IMG/VR virus record: IMGVR_UViG_3300046004_002250
Span: 1-63,279 of that record
Reading direction: 5' to 3' (one strand)
Length of the DNA stretch: 63,279 nucleotides
Source: a virus
A program made the position numbers and the translations under genes. Of the stretch, positions 49,137 through 57,649 are shown one piece after another. The notes beneath the pieces were generated by a model, which searched no databases, had not been told where the DNA came from, and saw nothing but the letters and a program-made list of their open reading frames with translations. Within the stretch, counting starts at the first letter, position 1, and each line of letters opens with the position of its first letter.

Positions 49137-49439
49137 TCAGGCGGCGAACGGCAGGCCGCTGGCGGCTGGGGTTGGCAGGGTGGTGGTGGCGGGGTCAAAG
49201 GCGGCGCAGCGCAGCCAGACCCACTGCTTGCTGGCGCTGTCCCAGACACGGCCACGGCGGACGTAGCCGTCGTGGTCGATGTTTAGCAGATCGCCCTCCT
49301 TGCCATGCAGGACAAAGGCGGCGGGTGGGCGGTAACGCTGGGGCACGGTGGTGCTGGCGGCTTGGAGCTTGGCCTCGTTGAGATCTGTGTGGATGCGGCC
49401 GGGCTGGGTGCGGCGGCGGGTGGTGCAGGCGGTGATCAT
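49137..49439 (-). CDS. Hypothetical protein
   Basis: 100 aa; FVLHGKEGDLLNIDHDGYVRRGRVWDS beta segment. Family unknown. Overlaps the 49436 gene start-stop. Confidence 0.45.
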   Translation of the reverse strand: MITACTTRRRTQPGRIHTDLNEAKLQAASTTVPQRYRPPAAFVLHGKEGDLLNIDHDGYVRRGRVWDSASKQWVWLRCAAFDPATTTLPTPAASGLPFAA

Positions 49440-50392
49440 GCGGCGATGGAGTCAGGGGTGGGTTGAGCGGTTGGGGCGGTGGGTTTCGGAGCGGCGGGTG
49501 CAGCGAGCTTGCGCGGGGCCAGGTTGAGGCCGTAGCTGGTGGCCAGCGTAGATAGGGCGGCGGCGGTGCTGGTGCGGGCGATGGCGCTGTCACGCAGGTC
49601 GGCCTGCGTGCGGTTGAGCATCCGGCGGGCATCGGCCACCAGGCGGCTGATGGTGCTGTCCTCCGTCATGTTGTATTGCGGGGCCAGTTCCAGAATCTCG
49701 TTGAGATTTTCCAGAGTGCGGGCGTGGATTTGTGGCTCGGCTTTGAGGCGTGGCTGGCCGTCGGGGCCGGTCTCGTAGAGAGACTGGAACAGACGGTTCA
49801 TCTTCTCGGTGATGCGCTCCATGAGCTGATTGCGCGCCTGTGTGCCTGCCAGTTGGGTGGCTTGCGCCAGTTGATCCTTGAGCATCTGGACGCGGGCATC
49901 TGACAGGCCGGGCACGGCATCCAACGCATCTGGATTCGGCAGGGGCAGCAGCCCGTAATCGAAACAGAACAGGTCGGGCAGGGTGTGGGCGGCGGGGTAG
50001 TCCTCTTCACGGTAGGCATCTTTGAGGATTTCAAGGCGGGCGCGCTGCTTGTAGGATGCGTAATTGTCGATGAAGCGGCGGACGGCGGCATCCCACTGAT
50101 CCTTCCACGCGGCCATGCTGCGTAGGTAAGCTTCGGAGCGGGAGGCTGGGATGATGCTGCCAAAGGGGGCCACAAAGGTCTGCTTTTCGTGGTCTGACTT
50201 GGCGGCGCTGCGGATCTGGCGGATGGGCTTGAGGCAATCGTCAGGCAGGCGGCAGCGGCTGTATTTTCCGGCTTTGTCACTCATGTTGTGCTTGCGGTGC
50301 ACTTCATCGGTGAGGTCGTCGTCCTTGAGATTGTTGCCGAACAGAGAGAACTTCTGGCGGGCCAGCAGGGTGGTTTGAGTGAGGGGATTCAT
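49436..50392 (-). CDS. Hypothetical (DUF3150-like?) protein
   Basis: 318 aa, mostly helical. ARQKFSLFGNNLKDDDL, an APFGSIIPASR segment and a long helix around residues 190-260 recall DUF3150 proteins of phages, but the match is tentative. The C-terminus is Pro/Ala-rich. Confidence 0.5.
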   Translation of the reverse strand: MNPLTQTTLLARQKFSLFGNNLKDDDLTDEVHRKHNMSDKAGKYSRCRLPDDCLKPIRQIRSAAKSDHEKQTFVAPFGSIIPASRSEAYLRSMAAWKDQWDAAVRRFIDNYASYKQRARLEILKDAYREEDYPAAHTLPDLFCFDYGLLPLPNPDALDAVPGLSDARVQMLKDQLAQATQLAGTQARNQLMERITEKMNRLFQSLYETGPDGQPRLKAEPQIHARTLENLNEILELAPQYNMTEDSTISRLVADARRMLNRTQADLRDSAIARTSTAAALSTLATSYGLNLAPRKLAAPAAPKPTAPTAQPTPDSIAA

Positions 50393-50410
50393 GGGCGTGG
50401 GTTTGGGGGT

Positions 50411-50486
50411 GTAACTGAAACAGTTTTTTTACATTTGGTAACGAACTGACGCAGACTGTCACCGTGCCGCCGGAGTGGCGGCACGG
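50411..50486. promoter_or_regulatory. GTAAC boxes and perfect hairpin upstream of 50392 gene
   Basis: GTAAC at 50411 and GGTAACGAA at 50437 flank a T-rich stretch; a 10-bp perfect stem CCGTGCCGCC/GGCGGCACGG lies at 50462-50486 without a T-run. Confidence 0.35.
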
Positions 50487-50499
50487 GATAGCGGACGGG

Positions 50500-50685
50500 T
50501 TAGGGTTTGAAGTAGGCATTGACGCCAATGGTCACCGCCTTCTTGCTGCCATCGGCAGCGGTGTATTCGGCGGCATTTTTGGCGGTGTCGCTGGCGAGCA
50601 GGTAGGACTTGCCGGACGAGGAAATCTTGGGCGCGTTCAGGTTGATTTCGATGGTGAGGAGGTTGTTTTTGATGCTGGCTTTCAT
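50500..50685 (-). CDS. Small hypothetical protein
   Basis: 61 aa from ATG 50685; SIKNNLLTIEINLNAPKISSSGKSYLLAS looks like a small phage beta protein. Function unknown. Confidence 0.5.
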   Translation of the reverse strand: MKASIKNNLLTIEINLNAPKISSSGKSYLLASDTAKNAAEYTAADGSKKAVTIGVNAYFKP

Positions 50686-50729
50686 TGGGTGGGTTTGGTT
50701 TGGGTTTGGGGAAAGGATGAAGGGTGGTG

Positions 50730-51383
50730 TTACCATTCCATGAGCAGGCCTGTGCAGAAGCCGAACTCTTGGTGGCGGATGTTTTCCGCGACTACAGCAG
50801 CAAGGCTGGCGATGGGGTCGGCGGTGGCTTGGATGAGGTAATAAGCCTGCTCCACACTGTCGAATCCCGCCTTGGGATCGAATAGGCCGAGCCGCTCTTG
50901 CATGACTTGGGTGATGCGCTCTGCGAGGGCATTGGTTTGATCATCCTGTGCTGCGATGTCGCGCAAATGGATCAGTGCGTCGATCATGGCCTTGTCCACC
51001 TCGGTGAGGGTGGGCGCTTCGGGCGCAGGGACGATGGCGGTGATGGGTGGTTCCGGTGCAAGGCAGCCACACTCGTCGCCCTCATCTGGATGGGGTGGCA
51101 CGGGCATTCCGGGCGGGGTGGCGAGGTGCTGAGAGAAGGTGTCAGTCTCGGGGCCATCCGTGGTGACGCACCAGTCGCCGTAATAGGTATCGTCATAGTG
51201 GATCAAGTCTTCGATGGCAGAGAGGTAGCCTTCTTTGAAGTTTTCAAAGACGAAGTGGGGTGGGTCGCCGTAGGTGCCGGAGAGGCTTTTGATCGGCCCG
51301 AAGGTGGGGCCGACAGTGCCCCAGTCCTCGGGTTGATCGTCGGGGTGGCTGCGGCCGTGGAAGAGATGCAAGAAGAGAGCCAT
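50730..51383 (-). CDS. Hypothetical protein
   Basis: 217 aa; the N-terminal half has a WGTVGPTFGPI motif and acidic patches (HYDDTYYGDW), a Pro-rich linker with CGC follows, and the C-terminal half is helical. No family recognised. Confidence 0.5.
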   Translation of the reverse strand: MALFLHLFHGRSHPDDQPEDWGTVGPTFGPIKSLSGTYGDPPHFVFENFKEGYLSAIEDLIHYDDTYYGDWCVTTDGPETDTFSQHLATPPGMPVPPHPDEGDECGCLAPEPPITAIVPAPEAPTLTEVDKAMIDALIHLRDIAAQDDQTNALAERITQVMQERLGLFDPKAGFDSVEQAYYLIQATADPIASLAAVVAENIRHQEFGFCTGLLMEW

Positions 51384-51416
51384 GATGTGGGTGGTGTTTG
51401 GGTTTGGGGTGAGTGG

Positions 51417-51632
51417 TTACCAGCAGAGTTGGAGCAGGCCGTTGGCGAGCTTCCAGAGACCGGACTTGCCGGCATTGCGCGGACGGAGTTCACGGGGTTT
51501 CAGGGTGCCGAGGCTGGTGCGGCGGGCGCTGCGCAGGATGTTGGCGGCGTGAGCGCGCACGATTTTTTCATCGCCAATGCTTTCAGGCATGGCGGTGGCG
51601 TGGGGGCTGAGTGGGGTGTAGGTGAGTTTCAT
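51417..51632 (-). CDS. Small basic hypothetical protein
   Basis: 71 aa from ATG 51632; a helix AANILRSARRTSLGTLKPREL suggests nucleic-acid binding, but no family is clear. A terminator lies directly upstream. Confidence 0.45.
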   Translation of the reverse strand: MKLTYTPLSPHATAMPESIGDEKIVRAHAANILRSARRTSLGTLKPRELRPRNAGKSGLWKLANGLLQLCW

Positions 51633-51651
51633 GGCGTTTGGGTGTGGGTAT

Positions 51652-51680
51652 AAAAAAGCCCGCGCCGCTGGGGAGCGGGC
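51652..51680 (-). terminator. Leftward rho-independent terminator
   Basis: GCCCGC/GCGGGC stem (51658-51663 with 51675-51680) and a T6 tail in leftward reading. Confidence 0.8.
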
Positions 51681-51702
51681 GGGCGGGTTGGGGTTGAGTG
51701 GT

Positions 51703-52521
51703 TTAGGCTTGGGTGCGGGTGCCGAGGAAGCGCAGGTCATGCTGGGATTCCCAGATGCTGATGCTGCTGCGGCCCCAGGCGGATGTGCTGGTGCTGGTTT
51801 GGGTGGGGTTGGCGGGTGGACGGTAGGCCAGAGTGCGGGCCTTGAAGGCAGGCACGGGGGCGGGTTCAGGTTGCGGTGGCGGGGTAGGGGCGGGTGCCTT
51901 GGCCTTCACGGTCTTGGCCTTGATGGTCTTGCCGGAGTGCCAGACGGCCTTAAGCAGGGGCGGGCCGCATTCCGGCAGGGTGCCGTCGATGGCCAGTTCC
52001 CAATGAGCGCGGATGCTGGCGGGTGCCTTGGGCACGGGGGCGGACGGGGCGGGGTCTGCCAGACGGGTCATGAGACCGGCTTTGGTGGCGATCCAGCCAC
52101 GGGTGAAGCGATCCATGCGGCGGGCGTGGGCTTCACCTTCGGGGGCAAACCATCGCTGCGCTTTGATGGACGCGATGGCGCTGGACTTGCGCAGCTTGCC
52201 GCCACGGGAGGCAAAGGTGCCTGGACTGGCCTTCTGTGGGAACAGCAGCACGGCTTTGCCATTTTTGTAGCGCGGGGTGCCATCCGCTTTGATTTCCAGA
52301 TTCGCATCCGCGAGGTGGGCGGAGTAGGACATGGGAGCCGCAAAGAACTCATCATGGCAGGCGGGGGCGGTGAAGCCCTTGGTAGGCATATTTTCGGGAT
52401 CAGGGCCGTCATCGGTCGGGAGAAACCGGACGGGGTCGGCGGCAGTTTTAATGGCTGCCCATTTAGCGGCACGGGCCGCAAAGGCTTTCGTGCCTGGACT
52501 TGCAAGTAGATCGGATAACAT
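51703..52521 (-). CDS. Hypothetical protein
   Basis: 272 aa; residues 1-130 appear folded (ATLADANLEIKADGTPRYKNGKAVLLF-type segments), then a Lys/Ala/Pro-rich linker and Thr/Ser-rich tail. Function unknown. Its leader carries the GCACGCC-type hairpins. Confidence 0.45.
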   Translation of the reverse strand: MLSDLLASPGTKAFAARAAKWAAIKTAADPVRFLPTDDGPDPENMPTKGFTAPACHDEFFAAPMSYSAHLADANLEIKADGTPRYKNGKAVLLFPQKASPGTFASRGGKLRKSSAIASIKAQRWFAPEGEAHARRMDRFTRGWIATKAGLMTRLADPAPSAPVPKAPASIRAHWELAIDGTLPECGPPLLKAVWHSGKTIKAKTVKAKAPAPTPPPQPEPAPVPAFKARTLAYRPPANPTQTSTSTSAWGRSSISIWESQHDLRFLGTRTQA

Positions 52522-52672
52522 AAGAGGAGCACGCCGAGCGTGTGGTGGTGGGTATGATTCCAGCTTGGTGCCGCAGAGCGGCGGACGGGGAAAGGCACGC
52601 CGGGCGTGCTATTCAGGGCACGGACATCCCTTGTGCCGCAGAGTTGCGGACGGTGGCCCGTGGGCAAAAGTC
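52522..52672. repeat. Dispersed hairpin repeats in leftward leader
   Basis: The palindrome GCACGCCGGGCGTGC (within 52595-52609; second copy 53515-53529) and two copies of GTGCCGCAGAG..GCGGACGG (52568-52588 and around 52631-52652). Confidence 0.6.
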
Positions 52673-52704
52673 AAAAAAGAGGGCCGCGCTTTTTAGCGCG
52701 GCCC
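52673..52704 (-). terminator. Leftward rho-independent terminator
   Basis: 10-bp perfect stem GGGCCGCGCT/AGCGCGGCCC (52681-52690 with 52695-52704) and an A6 run at 52673-52678, i.e. T6 in leftward reading, just behind the 52711 gene. Confidence 0.9.
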
Positions 52705-52710
52705 TTGATT

Positions 52711-53502
52711 TTAGGCTGCCTGCTTGAATGGCGCGATGTTCGCGGCAGGTGAAAGCAGGGCTTTCAATTTTTCCGGCGAGTTGCAAAGGGCCGCCAGCAT
52801 AGAGCGGGCCGCCTCTGCCTGCTTGTCATTCATGCGCGAAAGATGGCCTTTCACAAGCTCGACAAGCGCAATCGCTGAAAGCGTAGCGGCAGGCGCATCA
52901 GTGGCGGCAGGCGCAGTGGCGGCAGGCGCATCAGTGGCGGCAGGCGCAGTGGCGGCAGGCGCATCAGTGGCGGCAGGCGCAGTGGCGGCAGGCGCAGTGG
53001 CGGCAGGCGCATCAGTGGCGGCAGGCGCATCAGTGGCGGCAGGGAATTTTTCGAGGATATAAGCAATCCATCCAGCGCGAAACTTACAAGGGCCGCTTAA
53101 GTATTTCGTGAGCTTTTCAAGCGTAGCCGTGTCTTTTTTGATGCTCGAAAAATAATCTGCCAATGTTCGACTTTCAGCGCGTGAAATTGCTTCATAAGAC
53201 GCTTGAGGGATGAAAGCTGAAATAGCGCTCAAGACATCCGCAAAAGACTTGCTATCCTCGAAAGCCTTGCGCGTGCCAGTGCCGTATTCCTTCACAATTT
53301 CGGCGAGTGAAAGGCCGTTTCTTTGTGCGTGAAAGCGAATCGCTCCAATGTAAGGCAAGCGAGAATTGGTGAACGAATCAAGGGCCGCAAATTCTGCGAT
53401 TGCGAGCGTCTTGATAGAATCGCCGGAAAGGGATGCGAGTGAAGCCAAGTCGAACTTGGCGAATTCAGGAGCGGCAGGGGCCGCGATAGGGGATTTTTTC
53501 AT
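52711..53502 (-). CDS. Hypothetical protein with AATDAP/AATAP repeats
   Basis: 263 aa. Residues 1-150 are a helical domain (SLAEIVKEYGTGTRKAFEDS), 152-205 a low-complexity Ala-Ala-Thr-(Asp)-Ala-Pro repeat linker, and 206-263 a helix-rich end. It is the most upstream gene of the long leftward block, flanked by a terminator and the 53503-53875 control region, so it is probably an immediate early gene. Codon use (more A/T) differs from its neighbours. Confidence 0.5.
   Translation of the reverse strand: MKKSPIAAPAAPEFAKFDLASLASLSGDSIKTLAIAEFAALDSFTNSRLPYIGAIRFHAQRNGLSLAEIVKEYGTGTRKAFEDSKSFADVLSAISAFIPQASYEAISRAESRTLADYFSSIKKDTATLEKLTKYLSGPCKFRAGWIAYILEKFPAATDAPAATDAPAATAPAATAPAATDAPAATAPAATDAPAATAPAATDAPAATLSAIALVELVKGHLSRMNDKQAEAARSMLAALCNSPEKLKALLSPAANIAPFKQAA
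52884..53041 (-). repeat. 15/18-bp tandem repeat (AATAP/AATDAP)
   Basis: About ten units of GGCGGCAGGCGCA with or without TCA within the 52711 gene. Confidence 0.85.
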
Positions 53503-53875
53503 GGGATATTAGAGGCACGCCGGGCGTGCTATTTCGGGCACGTATCTCCCGCCCGTCACCAGTATGGCTTCGGAAAAAACGGAAAGGCACGCGGCCCTCG
53601 CTAAGGTTTGACACTTCACAGTGTGAACCACTGTCTAATCTTAGCAGATCACATAACACTATCAACCACTTTCGACACTTTCCCGAAAAATAAACATTCC
53701 CGCATTCTAAACTTTCGTGATAACTTGGCATGATTCCTGAATTTGTGAAAGCGTGCCAAGTTTAGAAAAAACTGTCACTAGGTGAAATTTACTTATACAT
53801 AAGTAAATTTACTAACCAAGCAGAGATGGGCGCGTGTGGCCTGGGATGCGTCCGGCGGATGGCGGCGGCAGGGGG
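53503..53875. promoter_or_regulatory. AT-rich early control region
   Basis: No gene seen. It contains GCACGCCGGGCGTGC (53515-53529), TTCACA-G-TGTGAA near 53611, ACTTGGCA/TGCCAAGT arms about 53724-53762 and a perfect palindrome AAATTTACTTAT-AC-ATAAGTAAATTT at 53785-53810. Probably the leftward early promoter with operators for the adjacent HTH protein. Confidence 0.5.
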
Positions 53876-54118
53876 TTAGCGTCCGTGTTCCTGCTGCGCT
53901 GCGAGCCAGGTGGCGATTTCCAGAAAGTAACTGGCGCTGGGCTGGACTTTCCCGCTGGCAAAGTTGCTGACACTGACTCTGGCACCTGGTAATGTGAGGC
54001 CGCGCTGGTGAACGAGATGGCGGGCCAAGGCGCTCTTGCTGCCATGGTGCCGGTTGAGGTGATCGTTCAGCTCGGTGAGCCAGACATCGTAGTTGGCGGG
54101 CAGGGTGATGGTTTTCAC
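53876..54118 (-). CDS. XRE-type HTH regulator
   Basis: 80 aa with GTG start at 54118. GSKSALARHLVHQRGLTLPGARVSVSNFASGKVQPSASYFLEI fits a Cro/C1-type HTH with a long turn. The palindrome just downstream at 53785 and others in 53503-53875 are likely sites. Divergent from the amidase gene. Confidence 0.65.
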   Translation of the reverse strand: MKTITLPANYDVWLTELNDHLNRHHGSKSALARHLVHQRGLTLPGARVSVSNFASGKVQPSASYFLEIATWLAAQQEHGR

Positions 54119-54194
54119 GGAAAGGATGAAGGTGGAAGGATGAAGGATGAAGAGGTGAACTGCAAGCGGGATTGGTGACAGGCCAAGTTTGCTG

Positions 54195-54776
54195 ATGAAT
54201 ATCACAGCAGATCATTGGTTGGATACAGCGGTGCGGCGTCCGGTTGTCGGGGGCTCGGCCATGAATGTGCGGCGCTTTCTGGTCTGGCATTTCACGAGTG
54301 GAGCCACGGCGGTCTCAAGCATCAACTACTGGAACAGCACGGCGGCCAATGGGGCATGCGCTCATGTGGTGATTGATCGGGATGGCACGATCTATCAATG
54401 CCGTCCTTTCAACAAAACCTGCGGTCATGCCGGAGTGAGCAAGTGGCAGGGATTCAGCGGGCTGAACAGTTGCGCCATCGGGATCGAGCTGGCGAATGCG
54501 GGGGATGAGACATCGCTGGCCAAACGCTGGACGAAACTGCCGCTGGTGCGTGCGCGGCATCGCAATGGCGGGCCGGTGCAGGAGTGGGAGGCGTATCCGC
54601 CAGCGCAGCTTGCGGCCTGTGAGGCGCTGTCGAAGGTGCTGGTGAAACGCTACAATCTGGATGACGGGATCGGCCATGAAGATGTGGCACCAGCACGCAA
54701 GAATGATCCAGGCCCGGCCTTTCCCATGCAGGCCATGCGGGAAGCCTGCGGGTTCAAGGGCATGCCGAAACCGTGA
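54195..54776 (+). CDS. N-acetylmuramoyl-L-alanine amidase (endolysin)
   Basis: 193 aa from ATG 54195 (TTG 54189 also in frame). Amidase_2 fold: zinc ligands H32 (WHFTSG), H161 (IGHEDVAP) and D171 (KNDPGPAFP), with K169 as the likely catalytic Lys. The HVVIDRDGTIYQ strand and IGIELAN are typical. No signal peptide, so a holin is required. GTGAC lies 15 nt before the ATG. It cuts the amide between muramic acid and L-Ala at lysis. Confidence 0.9.
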   Translation: MNITADHWLDTAVRRPVVGGSAMNVRRFLVWHFTSGATAVSSINYWNSTAANGACAHVVIDRDGTIYQCRPFNKTCGHAGVSKWQGFSGLNSCAIGIELANAGDETSLAKRWTKLPLVRARHRNGGPVQEWEAYPPAQLAACEALSKVLVKRYNLDDGIGHEDVAPARKNDPGPAFPMQAMREACGFKGMPKP

Positions 54777-54799
54777 AGTGTTGACGCTGCGGTGTGGGC

Positions 54800-55042
54800 A
54801 TGGGCATGTCACAACACCTTGAGGTTTACGAGAGTTACACCGGCGCGGAACTGGAGGAGGAGATCACGCGGCTGAAAACGGCGCGCAAGGGTTACCTGAG
54901 CCAGTCGATCGGCAGCAAAAGTTACACGCAGGATCTGCGGCGGATCGATGACATGCTGCAAGCCTGCGTTCGGGTGAAGAACGGGAAGGCAAGCAGTGGC
55001 AACAGCGTCATGAAAGGGAGGGCGGATTTTTCCGGAGCCTGA
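54800..55042 (+). CDS. gpW-like head-tail joining protein
   Basis: 80 aa from ATG 54800. YTGAELEEEITRLKTARKGYL followed by SYTQDLRRIDDMLQACVRV is the gpW pattern, and it lies before the portal as in lambda (W before B). TTGAC (54781-54785) is exactly 14 nt upstream. Confidence 0.65.
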   Translation: MGMSQHLEVYESYTGAELEEEITRLKTARKGYLSQSIGSKSYTQDLRRIDDMLQACVRVKNGKASSGNSVMKGRADFSGA

Positions 55043-55332
55043 TGCCGATCCAGGAACTCACGACTGAGGAGCAGGCCGCACGGGGCGTGCGCAGCTTCCT
55101 GCTGCAAGGGCAGATGACGCGCTGCCGCGTGGAGATGCAGTGGCAGGAGGAGGTGGACTATTCCGGTGCGCCGGAGTGGCGGGCACTGCCAGCGCCGGGC
55201 AATCGGGTGGTGATGGAAGAGCTGCTGGCGCTGCTGGCGGATTTGCGGCCGGTGATGATGGGGAGCCGTTTGGCCGTTTGGCCGGTTGACGCGGGTGGCG
55301 TGGCATGGGAAAGCCAACACTCAACCTGTTAG
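55042..55332 (+). CDS. Hypothetical protein before portal
   Basis: 96 aa; its ATG overlaps the gpW-like stop and its end overlaps the portal start by 28 bp. It begins TTEEQAARGVRSFLLQG; no family recognised. Confidence 0.5.
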   Translation: MPIQELTTEEQAARGVRSFLLQGQMTRCRVEMQWQEEVDYSGAPEWRALPAPGNRVVMEELLALLADLRPVMMGSRLAVWPVDAGGVAWESQHSTC

Positions 55333-57026
55333 AAAAAGTCATTTCGTATGTGTCACCGACCATGGCGCTGGAGCGCGGTCATGCGCGGCAGATGCTGACT
55401 CAATTTGGATACGACGGGGTGAGCGGGGATGGCAGGCGTGGCACCAGCGGGGGCACGCCAGGGCGGAATGGATCACCGGAGAATCCGCGCATGTCGCTGG
55501 ATGTGGTGAAGCTGATGTGGGAGAGCCGGGATCTGGAGCGCAATTCACCGCTGTGGAACGGGGTGCTGAGCCGGACGACGCGCTACTCGCTGGGCACGAT
55601 CAAGTGGCAGAGCCGCACGGGTGACAGTGCGCTGGATGCCGAATATGAGGCCTACTTTGAGAACTGGCAGAAGAATTGCGATTACAAGGGCCAGCATGAT
55701 TTCACCAAGCTGTGCCAGCTTTACCTGCGCTCCATGCTGCGGGATGGGGATGTGGGCGTGCATTTTGTCGATGAAGGCGGTGAACTGAAACTGCAGGGGA
55801 TCGAGGCCGACCGCATTGGTGATCCGAATCAGGCGGGCAATCAGGGCAACAATGAAGTGCGCGGCGTGAAGCTGGGTGAGCACGGCGAGGTCACCGGATA
55901 CAAGATTTACAAGCGGAACCGGAACAACCAGTATGACTTTGATCAGGAGGTGGTGCCGTCTGATTTTGTGCTGCTGATGGATGCGGAGCGGATTGACCAG
56001 ACACGGGGCATCTGCTGGGCGGGCGGGGCGCTGACAGTGCCGCGAGACCTCAAGGAGCTGGATCAATCGGAGATGGATGCCGCCAAGTTTGCCGCCAGCT
56101 TTGCCGGGTTCCTGAAATCCAACAATCCCTACAGCAGCAAGTCCGGCTCGGCCTGGGATGGCAAGGGAGCGGATGGCGTGAACAAGATGGAGATGAAGAG
56201 CGGCATCATCCAGCGGTTGCCGGAGGGGGATGACATTGTTTTCCAGAATCCGCCAAACCGGCCAAACGGTGCCTACATGGCGTATTATGAGAACAAGATC
56301 CGTGAGTTCTCGGTGAAGCTGGACATGCCGTTTGGCTTCATCTGGAATCTGGCCATGCTGGGTGGGGTCACGGCACGCATCGAGGTGAACCAGGTCATGC
56401 GCACCTTGAAGCATTTCCGTGAACTGATGCGGCGGAAGCTGCTGGAAGAAGTGGTGGTGCGAGTGCTGCGGCGCGGGGTGGCGAACAAAGACATCCGCCA
56501 GCATCCGAAACGCGGTGCGGGCAAGTGGAACTTTGGCGCGGAGATCACGGGTGATGTGGGCCATGATACGTCGGCAGATTTGCAGTTGCTGGAAGTCGGG
56601 GCCATCAGCCTGAGTGATCTGGTCGAGGGCAAGCTGGGCGGTGACTTTGAAGAGCTGTGCAAATCACAGGCCCGTGAAATGACCATCCGGCAGGAAGTGG
56701 CGGCGGAGAGCGGCGTGCCGATCGAACTGCAAAGCGAGCGGTTCCCGAATGCGACACAACTGCTGGCAGCCATGCAGACACGGGGAGAGCCGGACGCAGA
56801 GCAGCCTGTGCTGGATGAAAATGCACCGGAGCAGATGCCGATGGACTCCCCTGCCCCACCGGCCGGTCTGGCGGCAGCGCATGGCAAGGACGCGGTCAAG
56901 GGTCTGCTGGACATCATGAAAAAACTGAACACGGGCGAGTTGACTCGCGAACAGGCAGTGACGGTGCTGGTGGCGAGCTACGGCATGGACTTGGCCGAAG
57001 CAGAGCAAATCATCCCGAACCAATAA
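55305..57026 (+). CDS. Portal protein (lambda gpB-like)
   Basis: 573 aa. SRDLERNSPLWNGVLSRTTRY, LYLRSMLRDGDVGVHFV, GIEADRI, RGICWAGGALTVPRDL and the PFGFIWNLAM..GVTARIEVNQ block are characteristic of lambda-type portals. Near the N-terminus (about residues 31-34) it carries LTQF (55395-55406), the motif of the cargo proteins; lambda gpB itself is shortened N-terminally. The C-terminal 70 residues are Pro/acidic-rich. TTGAC (55286-55290) is 14 nt upstream. Confidence 0.9.
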   Translation: MGKPTLNLLEKVISYVSPTMALERGHARQMLTQFGYDGVSGDGRRGTSGGTPGRNGSPENPRMSLDVVKLMWESRDLERNSPLWNGVLSRTTRYSLGTIKWQSRTGDSALDAEYEAYFENWQKNCDYKGQHDFTKLCQLYLRSMLRDGDVGVHFVDEGGELKLQGIEADRIGDPNQAGNQGNNEVRGVKLGEHGEVTGYKIYKRNRNNQYDFDQEVVPSDFVLLMDAERIDQTRGICWAGGALTVPRDLKELDQSEMDAAKFAASFAGFLKSNNPYSSKSGSAWDGKGADGVNKMEMKSGIIQRLPEGDDIVFQNPPNRPNGAYMAYYENKIREFSVKLDMPFGFIWNLAMLGGVTARIEVNQVMRTLKHFRELMRRKLLEEVVVRVLRRGVANKDIRQHPKRGAGKWNFGAEITGDVGHDTSADLQLLEVGAISLSDLVEGKLGGDFEELCKSQAREMTIRQEVAAESGVPIELQSERFPNATQLLAAMQTRGEPDAEQPVLDENAPEQMPMDSPAPPAGLAAAHGKDAVKGLLDIMKKLNTGELTREQAVTVLVASYGMDLAEAEQIIPNQ

Positions 57027-57052
57027 CAACCAAACAACCCAAAAAAACCAAG

Positions 57053-57397
57053 ATGGCTGAGATCACACATCGACTTTGTCTGCCCGTGGGCAGTTACATG
57101 AAACAGGGCGCTCAGAAGGCGACCATTGAATACCGTGAGCTGGGCGTGCTCATGGTGTTTCAGGACAATGCAGGCAATGAATGGACGGAGGTGCGTCTGC
57201 ATGTGGATGCGCTCAATCCCGTGCTGGCCACACTGGCACGGGGCCAGATGGAAAAGGGCACCAGCTCGGCGCGGGTGAAATTGTTCGGCATCGACAATGG
57301 CCGTGGGGCATCGAGCCGGGCCAAACCAGCGACACCGGCAGAGACGGGGCCGATGAATACGGCGGCACCGAGTGAGGGCGACGACATTCCCTTCTGA
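57053..57397 (+). CDS. Small protein with SSB-like acidic tip
   Basis: 114 aa. The N-terminal 75 residues are beta-rich, a Pro/Ala/Thr-rich linker follows, and the end reads GDDIPF, the tip used by single-stranded DNA-binding proteins to recruit partners. An OB fold cannot be proved from the sequence. It is odd to find it between portal and virion genes. The leader is A-rich without Shine-Dalgarno. Confidence 0.5.
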   Translation: MAEITHRLCLPVGSYMKQGAQKATIEYRELGVLMVFQDNAGNEWTEVRLHVDALNPVLATLARGQMEKGTSSARVKLFGIDNGRGASSRAKPATPAETGPMNTAAPSEGDDIPF

Positions 57398-57399
57398 TC

Positions 57400-57621
57400 A
57401 TGAGTGCCGGGGTGAAATCCAATCTGGGCGTGTGCTATGGTGGCGCGCAGGATGGGGCTGAATTTGCCCTGGTGGCAGCGAGTGAGCCGGGCAGTGATCC
57501 GCCGTTTGCGCGGCGGGTCATCATCAAGGGGGAGACTTATGTCTGGCATGAGGCCATGAGTCTGCGGCTGGGGCGGCAGGTGTTCGTGCATCAGCGGATT
57601 GAAGCTTGGAAGGTGCAGTAG
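57400..57621 (+). CDS. Small hypothetical protein
   Basis: 73 aa starting 2 bp after the previous stop; ARRVIIKGETYVWHEAMSLRLGRQVFVHQRIEAW. No family known. Confidence 0.5.
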   Translation: MSAGVKSNLGVCYGGAQDGAEFALVAASEPGSDPPFARRVIIKGETYVWHEAMSLRLGRQVFVHQRIEAWKVQ

Positions 57622-57649
57622 GCTGCCAAGTTGACGTGGAGTGGCCAAC

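Noticed and set aside
50462-50486. Perfect GC hairpin as a terminator
   Set aside because: No T-run on either side; kept only as a leader structure.
52884-53041. CRISPR-like array
   Set aside because: The repeat has no unique spacers and is an in-frame coding repeat (AATAP/AATDAP). No CRISPR array or tRNA gene was seen anywhere in the window.
53465-53731. Leftward open frame of 88 codons upstream of the 53502 gene
   Set aside because: Runs through the hairpin repeat and AT-rich control region; sequence resembles translated repeats rather than a protein.
54781-54785. TTGAC boxes as ordinary -35 promoter elements
   Set aside because: They lie 19 nt before the start codon with no -10 element at the right distance, and several fall inside genes or on stop codons; a fixed 14-nt gap to ATG does not fit sigma-70 promoters.
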